NCBI RefSeq assembly: GCF_000182645.1
Contig: NZ_ACQA01000001.1
Span: forward strand, 1,302,001 to 1,366,000
Reading direction: 5' to 3'
DNA from: Brucella intermedia LMG 3301
GTDB lineage: Bacteria; Pseudomonadota; Alphaproteobacteria; Rhizobiales; Rhizobiaceae
DNA length: 64,000 bases
Each line of letters starts with the position of its first letter. Positions within the stretch are counted from its first letter, which is position 1. Positions 60,033-64,000 of this stretch are shown piece by piece. The translations under genes and the position numbers were made by a program. The notes under the pieces were generated by a model. That model did no database searches. It had not been told where the DNA came from and saw only the letters and a list, made by a program, of their open reading frames with translations.

Positions 60033-60329
60033 ATGTCAAATATGAGAGAAACTTTCGGTCAGTCTCCGTTCAAAACTGTCGACTGGACACCGGATGAAGG
60101 TAAGGCATCAGCGCTCGGCGCGCTGTTCTCGGTGCAAGGCCTCAAGCAGGCCGCATTGCGAATCGCGGATGTAAGGCGCGGTACTGGCTTTCAGACCCGC
60201 GATCTGGTCGGACTGCTCGTCTGCCATGCGGCGCGCAACAAGCGCCTGGTTCAACCGCGTGCGTCCATGCGCATGACCTTGCCGGTGAATTTCGATAGGG
60301 TTTCAGTCCGCCTGACGATAGAAAACTGA
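60033..60329 (+). CDS. Hypothetical protein (98 aa)
   Basis: A 98-residue soluble protein, basic overall, without recognisable domain. It contains WTPDEGKASALGALFSVQGLKQAAL and RDLVGLLVCHAARNKRLV and ends RVSVRLTIEN. GAGGG precedes the ATG. It follows dacF in the same direction by 75 bases and is closed by a good terminator, so it is probably expressed. Function is not assignable. Confidence 0.65.
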   Translation: MSNMRETFGQSPFKTVDWTPDEGKASALGALFSVQGLKQAALRIADVRRGTGFQTRDLVGLLVCHAARNKRLVQPRASMRMTLPVNFDRVSVRLTIEN

Positions 60330-60347
60330 AACTTCACAGATAGAACG

Positions 60348-60381
60348 AAAAGGCCCTGCCGTTTAAAAGCAGGGCCTTTTT
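60348..60381 (+). terminator. Bidirectional rho-independent terminator
   Basis: AAAAGGCCCTGC (60348-60359) pairs with GCAGGGCCTTTT (60369-60380), 12 bp, followed by Ts; the left arm has As, so it serves both the 98-aa gene and the convergent DUF1489 gene. Confidence 0.92.
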
Positions 60382-60397
60382 CATGGATAGGTCACCT

Positions 60398-60835
60398 CTA
60401 CAGCAATCCGAGCGCCGCCAGTTCCTGCCGCAATTCTGCAGGTAAGGCAGCCCTGCCTGCCTTACCGGCGGACTCGTCACGCGGGACTTCATTGTCATTC
60501 AGATAGCGCCAACCCTGGAACGCACGGCGCGGCTGCCACTCGGTCGGAATGACCTTAGGCTCCAAAACCAGATGACAGCGATTGATACCCTGCTCATCCG
60601 TGAACGGGCGCACATCCAGCAATCGCTGACGGCATTGGACATTACCCTTGATAACCCAGTAGAGCGAGCCGCCCTCCAGCAGCTCGTCGATCCGCTTGGG
60701 CACCATCCTCGTTGTATGGAACTGTTCCGGCACGAGGCCGGCAGCGCGCTGTTCCGCCAGGCGAAAATCGATCCAAGCCGCAAGATCTTCAATACTGTCG
60801 CAGCCGACGCAAAGTTTAACGAGATTGAGAGCCAT
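60398..60835 (-). CDS. DUF1489 family protein
   Basis: A 145-residue cytoplasmic protein matching DUF1489 (COG5458): LVKLCVGCDSIEDLAAWID at the start, FHTTRMVPKRIDELLEGGSLYWVIKGNVQCRQ in the middle and QGWRYLNDNEVPRD near the end. The family is alphaproteobacterial and uncharacterised. Two conserved Trp and a Cys are visible but no catalytic pattern. Adjacent to sdaA, 68 bases downstream of it. Confidence 0.88.
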   Translation of the reverse strand: MALNLVKLCVGCDSIEDLAAWIDFRLAEQRAAGLVPEQFHTTRMVPKRIDELLEGGSLYWVIKGNVQCRQRLLDVRPFTDEQGINRCHLVLEPKVIPTEWQPRRAFQGWRYLNDNEVPRDESAGKAGRAALPAELRQELAALGLL

Positions 60836-60903
60836 ACAGGTGATTTAGCCAAGACGAATGCGAGCTTCAAGCCGGGGCACCGCATTCTGCCAAGAATTGC
60901 TGA

Positions 60904-62307
60904 TCAACAGGCGACCACGTTCACCGCGAGACCGCCTTGACTGGTCTCCTTGTAACGCTCGCTCATATCGTGGCCGGTCTGACGCATCGTCTCGATACAG
61001 GCATCCAGCGGAACAAAATGCTTGCCGTCGCCCTTTACGGCGAGCGAAGCGGCAGTGACAGCCTTTACAGCGCCGAGCGCGTTACGCTCGATGCATGGCA
61101 CCTGAACAAGCCCGGCAACCGGATCGCAGGTCATGCCCAAGTGGTGTTCAAGCGCTATTTCGGCAGCATTTTCAATCTGTTCGGGCGACCCGCCGAGCAC
61201 GGCTGCGAGACCGGCTGCGGCCATGGCCGATGCGGAACCCACCTCGCCCTGACAGCCGACTTCCGCGCCTGAAATCGACGCGTTGTGCTTGATGACCCCG
61301 CCAATCGCGGCAGAAGTCAGGAGAAAATCCCTTATGCCTTTCTGATCGGCATCATCATGAAAATGCAGGTAATAACGCAGAACTGCCGGCACAACACCAG
61401 CGGCACCGTTGGTGGGAGCAGTGACTACCCTGCCGCCCGACGCATTTTCCTCGTTGACGGCCATCGCATAAACGGAAAGCCAGTCATTGGCCAGCAGTGG
61501 GTTGCTGCGGTTATTGCGCCAATCGTCCTGTAGCTTGTCGTGAAGCTGGCGCGCACGACGGCGAACATTCAAGCCACCGGGCATCACACCATCGCGGCTC
61601 AATCCCCGCTCGATGCAGCCGCGCATGGCACCCCAGATGCGATCAAGTCCGTCATCCAGATCGCCGCGGGCCATATGCTTTTCTTCATTGGCTCGCTTCA
61701 TTTCAGCAATCGACAGCCCACTATCATGGGCCATCTCAAGCATTTCGGCAGCACTTCGGAATGGGAACGGCACGTCGGCCTTGTCGTCCTGCTTCGCTCC
61801 ACTACGCTGAACGCGGCTCAGTTCTTCTTCCGTCACGACAAAGCCGCCGCCGATGGAAAAATATGCGCGACGCAGCAAGAGATTATCGTCGGCGTCAAAT
61901 GCGGAAAAGGCCATGCCATTGGCATGTCCCGGCAAAGGTGTCTTCCGATCCAACACCAGATCGACTTTCGGATCGAAGTGGTAGACTGGATGCCCTTGCG
62001 GGTCCACCTTCTTCTCAGCAAAGACCTTTTCGACTTCAACATCCATGATGTCGGGGTCAATCGTATCCGGCAGATGACCGCACAGCCCCAGGATAACGGC
62101 GCGGTCCGTTGCATGCCCTACACCTGTATAAGCAAGAGAGCCGTGCAGGCTCGCTTTCAGACGGTGAATCTTGGAATGTGCCGGCCTTGGCCAGTTCCCG
62201 CCGATCACCTCGTTGAGAAACATGCGTGCAGCCGTCATCGGGCCCATCGTATGAGAACTGGAAGGCCCAATGCCAATCTTGTAAAGATCGAAAACCGACA
62301 GAAACAT
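60904..62307 (-). CDS. sdaA: L-serine ammonia-lyase
   Basis: A 467-residue single-chain iron-sulfur serine deaminase (L-serine to pyruvate and ammonia). Beta part first ([21 protein letters not shown]), then the alpha part with [31 protein letters not shown] and [18 protein letters not shown], with cluster cysteines retained. It feeds pyruvate into the PDH complex of the same window. The 213-base upstream region holds the promoter. Confidence 0.96.
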   Translation of the reverse strand: MFLSVFDLYKIGIGPSSSHTMGPMTAARMFLNEVIGGNWPRPAHSKIHRLKASLHGSLAYTGVGHATDRAVILGLCGHLPDTIDPDIMDVEVEKVFAEKKVDPQGHPVYHFDPKVDLVLDRKTPLPGHANGMAFSAFDADDNLLLRRAYFSIGGGFVVTEEELSRVQRSGAKQDDKADVPFPFRSAAEMLEMAHDSGLSIAEMKRANEEKHMARGDLDDGLDRIWGAMRGCIERGLSRDGVMPGGLNVRRRARQLHDKLQDDWRNNRSNPLLANDWLSVYAMAVNEENASGGRVVTAPTNGAAGVVPAVLRYYLHFHDDADQKGIRDFLLTSAAIGGVIKHNASISGAEVGCQGEVGSASAMAAAGLAAVLGGSPEQIENAAEIALEHHLGMTCDPVAGLVQVPCIERNALGAVKAVTAASLAVKGDGKHFVPLDACIETMRQTGHDMSERYKETSQGGLAVNVVAC

Positions 62308-62845
62308 TCCACACCTTCTGCAGCCGTCATAAGGCTGATTGATTCCTGGTCGCAGCGCCGCTCGCGATTTGCCCGATCATCCATATTAGACAAAAATGGG
62401 CAAAAAGTCGCTAACGCGGAATCCGCGCATTTCTATCAGATAGTTGTAGGAAAGGATCAACGCAAACGGAATGCCGAAATGCGGCATCAAATTTCCGGAA
62501 TACGCAATGCCGCCTGACTTCTAGACGGAGAACAGATAGGCCATGAGAATGACAGCAGCGAGACCAATGACTGCCCAGAGCGTAACACCCCAGCAGGATT
62601 TTTGAACGGTTTCGTCCATGGAAATTTTGGCAACCTTGTTGTGCAACTCTTCTACACAGCGCCCTTCACAACGCTGTTACCGATCATATAGCTTCGTGAT
62701 CACCGGAACGCAACGATGAAAAACGGCTGAAATGCGGCATCGAATTCCACGCGCCGGGCACACAATCCGACTATACATTTATTATCAAACGGTTACCGAA
62801 CGATAACGTTAATGAAAGCTTTAAAGTGACGGCGAAAATGCGGCA
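62308..62845. other. sdaA-ydcF intergenic region with repeated 12-mers and small ORF
   Basis: About 540 bases. AAATGCGGCATC occurs three times: 62477-62488, 62730-62741 and 62836-62847 (the last overlaps the ydcF stop). Each contains ATGC-G-GCAT, a near palindrome. The first copy is also the right arm of ATGCCG-N5-CGGCAT. A 32-codon ORF (62521-62619) lies between the copies. No other gene is supported. Confidence 0.55.
62521..62619 (-). CDS. Candidate 32-residue single-span membrane protein
   Basis: From ATG 62619 to TAG the frame encodes MDETVQKSCWGV, then a hydrophobic helix (TLWAVIGLAAVILMAYLF) ending SV. The short polar N-terminus, a conserved-looking Cys-Trp-Gly and one clean transmembrane helix suggest a real small protein. 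There is no strong ribosome site upstream (CAAAATTTCC). It is too short to be called by normal ORF tools. Moderate confidence; the composition is the only evidence. Confidence 0.4.
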   Translation of the reverse strand: MDETVQKSCWGVTLWAVIGLAAVILMAYLFSV

Positions 62846-63685
62846 TCAGGGTTGAGGCAAAAGCATATCTGTCTTGCCAGCCAGCCAATAAGCGGCCAGT
62901 CCTCCCCACTCACGCATGGCTACGCTGAACCGCGAAAGCGCTTCGTTCGGAGATTCGAGATAAAGGGCAAAGTGCTCGCTGGCGCGCGTCTTGAAGTCCA
63001 CCGGCCAGGCCACAACGTCGAACCCTGCCTTGCGAAAACATCCGATGGATCGCGGCATATGATATGCCGAAGTGACCAGAAGCCACGTTTCACCGGGCTT
63101 CGGTTGAGCCAATTCCTTCGAGAAAACCGCGTTCTCGACGGTATTTCGAGATTTGTTTTCAAAAATATAGCGCTCGCCGGAAAAGCCAAGATCGGCAAGC
63201 ATCTGCCGGGTGCTATCCGCTTCTTTGGCGGATTTTTCAAAGAATGCGCCCTCGCCGCCAGATACAATGACTTTGGCGTCGGGGTATAGTCGTGCCAGCC
63301 GCATTGCTTCAAAAATGCGATCAGCCGCGCTGTTCAACTCAAAGCCTTTGCGACCCGCATTGATTTCGCCATTCATATAGCCGCCCAGCACGACGATCCC
63401 GTCCACACGTTGCGGCATCGCATCCGGCTTTGCGAAACGATCTTCCAAAGGAGCAAGCAGAACGGCACCCAACGTCGTAAAGGCGGCAAGAAACAGCGTG
63501 GCCAGTGACAGCGCCAGCAGCCCCATGCTGAAACCGCGCATACCTCGCCAGATGGCAAGAAAAGCAATCAGCACGAGAACAGATATTATCGTAACGGGTT
63601 GAAAAAACAGCCAAAAAATTTTCGACAGACTATAAAACAACCAAGCTCTCCAATATCTGCCATTTACCTGCGCCAGCGCCAGCAC
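62846..63685 (-). CDS. YdcF/SanA/ElyC family protein (DUF218)
   Basis: A 279-residue membrane protein. Two N-terminal spans (about 15-70) precede a DUF218 domain: VDGIVVLGGYMN, DAKVIVSGGEGAFF, SRNTVENAVFSKEL, WLLVTSAYHMPRSIGCFRKAGFDVVAWPVDF. ElyC and SanA relatives affect envelope integrity and vancomycin sensitivity. The start is a GTG; a TTG 16 codons in (63637) is an alternative. Function is not proven. Confidence 0.87.
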   Translation of the reverse strand: MLALAQVNGRYWRAWLFYSLSKIFWLFFQPVTIISVLVLIAFLAIWRGMRGFSMGLLALSLATLFLAAFTTLGAVLLAPLEDRFAKPDAMPQRVDGIVVLGGYMNGEINAGRKGFELNSAADRIFEAMRLARLYPDAKVIVSGGEGAFFEKSAKEADSTRQMLADLGFSGERYIFENKSRNTVENAVFSKELAQPKPGETWLLVTSAYHMPRSIGCFRKAGFDVVAWPVDFKTRASEHFALYLESPNEALSRFSVAMREWGGLAAYWLAGKTDMLLPQP

Positions 63686-63787
63686 GAATCCGTGTGCTTC
63701 CGCATACTATAGAGTTGCAAATGGCTGTGTTAGAGATTTGCCGGGAATCGAAAAACGCCGGACATTGCTATCCAGCCGAAAGGAACC

Positions 63788-64000
63788 ATGTCTAACATCA
63801 CCCACCAGGATACCGCATCCTCGTCCCGGGTTCGCCTTGGGCGCATCGACATTGCGCGCGGAATTGCGCTGATCGCGATGGCGATCTACCACTTTGGCTG
63901 GGATCTCGAGTTCTTCGGCTATATGGCGCCAGCAACGACTGCTCACGGCGGATGGAAACTTTTCGCGCGCTGCATCGCGTCGAGCTTCCTGTTTCTGGTG
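63788..64000 (+). CDS. DUF1624/heparan-alpha-glucosaminide acetyltransferase-like membrane protein (partial)
   Basis: ATG at 63788 with AAAGGAACC upstream; 71 codons reach the window end without a stop. RVRLGRIDIARGIALIAMAIYHFGWDLEFFGY is the start of the DUF1624 family, whose members are polytopic acyltransferase-like proteins. Only the N-terminal helix pair is visible. Divergent from the YdcF gene. Confidence 0.85.
   Translation, partial: MSNITHQDTASSSRVRLGRIDIARGIALIAMAIYHFGWDLEFFGYMAPATTAHGGWKLFARCIASSFLFLV

Overview
The window is a contiguous piece of chromosomal core genome from an alphaproteobacterium of the order Rhizobiales, most likely the family Brucellaceae (Brucella/Ochrobactrum clade). 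The evidence is the set of proteins and their order: dusB-ntrB-ntrC; a pdhA-pdhB-pdhC-lpdA-lipA block with a lipoyl domain fused to E1-beta; a fused IspDF; trpDC-moaC-moeA-lexA followed by comEC, gltX and gltA; and a long rpsB-tsf-pyrH-frr-uppS-cdsA-rseP-bamA-lpxD-fabZ-lpxA-lpxI-lpxB block next to eipB. The genus assignment is inference from protein resemblance and no database was searched.

Layout. 1-1.7 kb: partial lipid kinase, tRNA-Gly(CCC) and two small envelope ORFs. 1.7-5.3 kb (minus): nitrogen regulation operon dusB-ntrBC. 5.4-7.9 kb (plus): isoprenoid gene ispDF, a CinA/PncC deamidase and an SDR. 8-16.2 kb (minus): ftsB-like gene, pyruvate dehydrogenase complex, lipoyl synthase and a RatA/COQ10-type START protein. 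16.4-23.6 kb (minus): eno, kdsA, pyrG, an L,D-transpeptidase, secG and tpiA. 23.8-30.3 kb (plus): ppiD, trpDC, moaC, moeA and lexA with a direct-repeat SOS box. 30.4-36.1 kb: comEC (minus), gltX and gltA (plus). 36.2-50.7 kb (minus): lipid A, outer-membrane assembly, translation and phospholipid genes plus eipB. 50.8-53.8 kb (plus): RidA, GDPD, a FemAB/GNAT-like protein and a HIT protein. 53.8-57.9 kb (minus): azlCD and clpA/clpS. 58.5-60.3 kb (plus): a D,D-carboxypeptidase with SPOR domain. 60.4-63.7 kb (minus): DUF1489, sdaA, a 32-residue membrane ORF and a YdcF protein. The right edge cuts a DUF1624-type membrane gene.

The genes cover central carbon flow (enolase, triosephosphate isomerase, PDH, citrate synthase, serine deaminase), envelope construction (Kdo, lipid A, undecaprenyl phosphate, CDP-diacylglycerol, BamA, RseP, EipB, LD- and DD-peptidases), translation, nitrogen control, SOS control and proteolysis. 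I see no insertion sequence, prophage, CRISPR array, toxin-antitoxin pair or defence island. The most interesting items are non-coding: a 12-mer present three times around an unannotated 32-codon ORF (62.4-62.9 kb), strong intercistronic hairpins in the rpsB-tsf-pyrH and bamA-lpxD junctions, a hairpin plus U-tract in the pyrG leader, and an AT-rich gap upstream of the carboxypeptidase. I do not see a convincing new multi-gene system.
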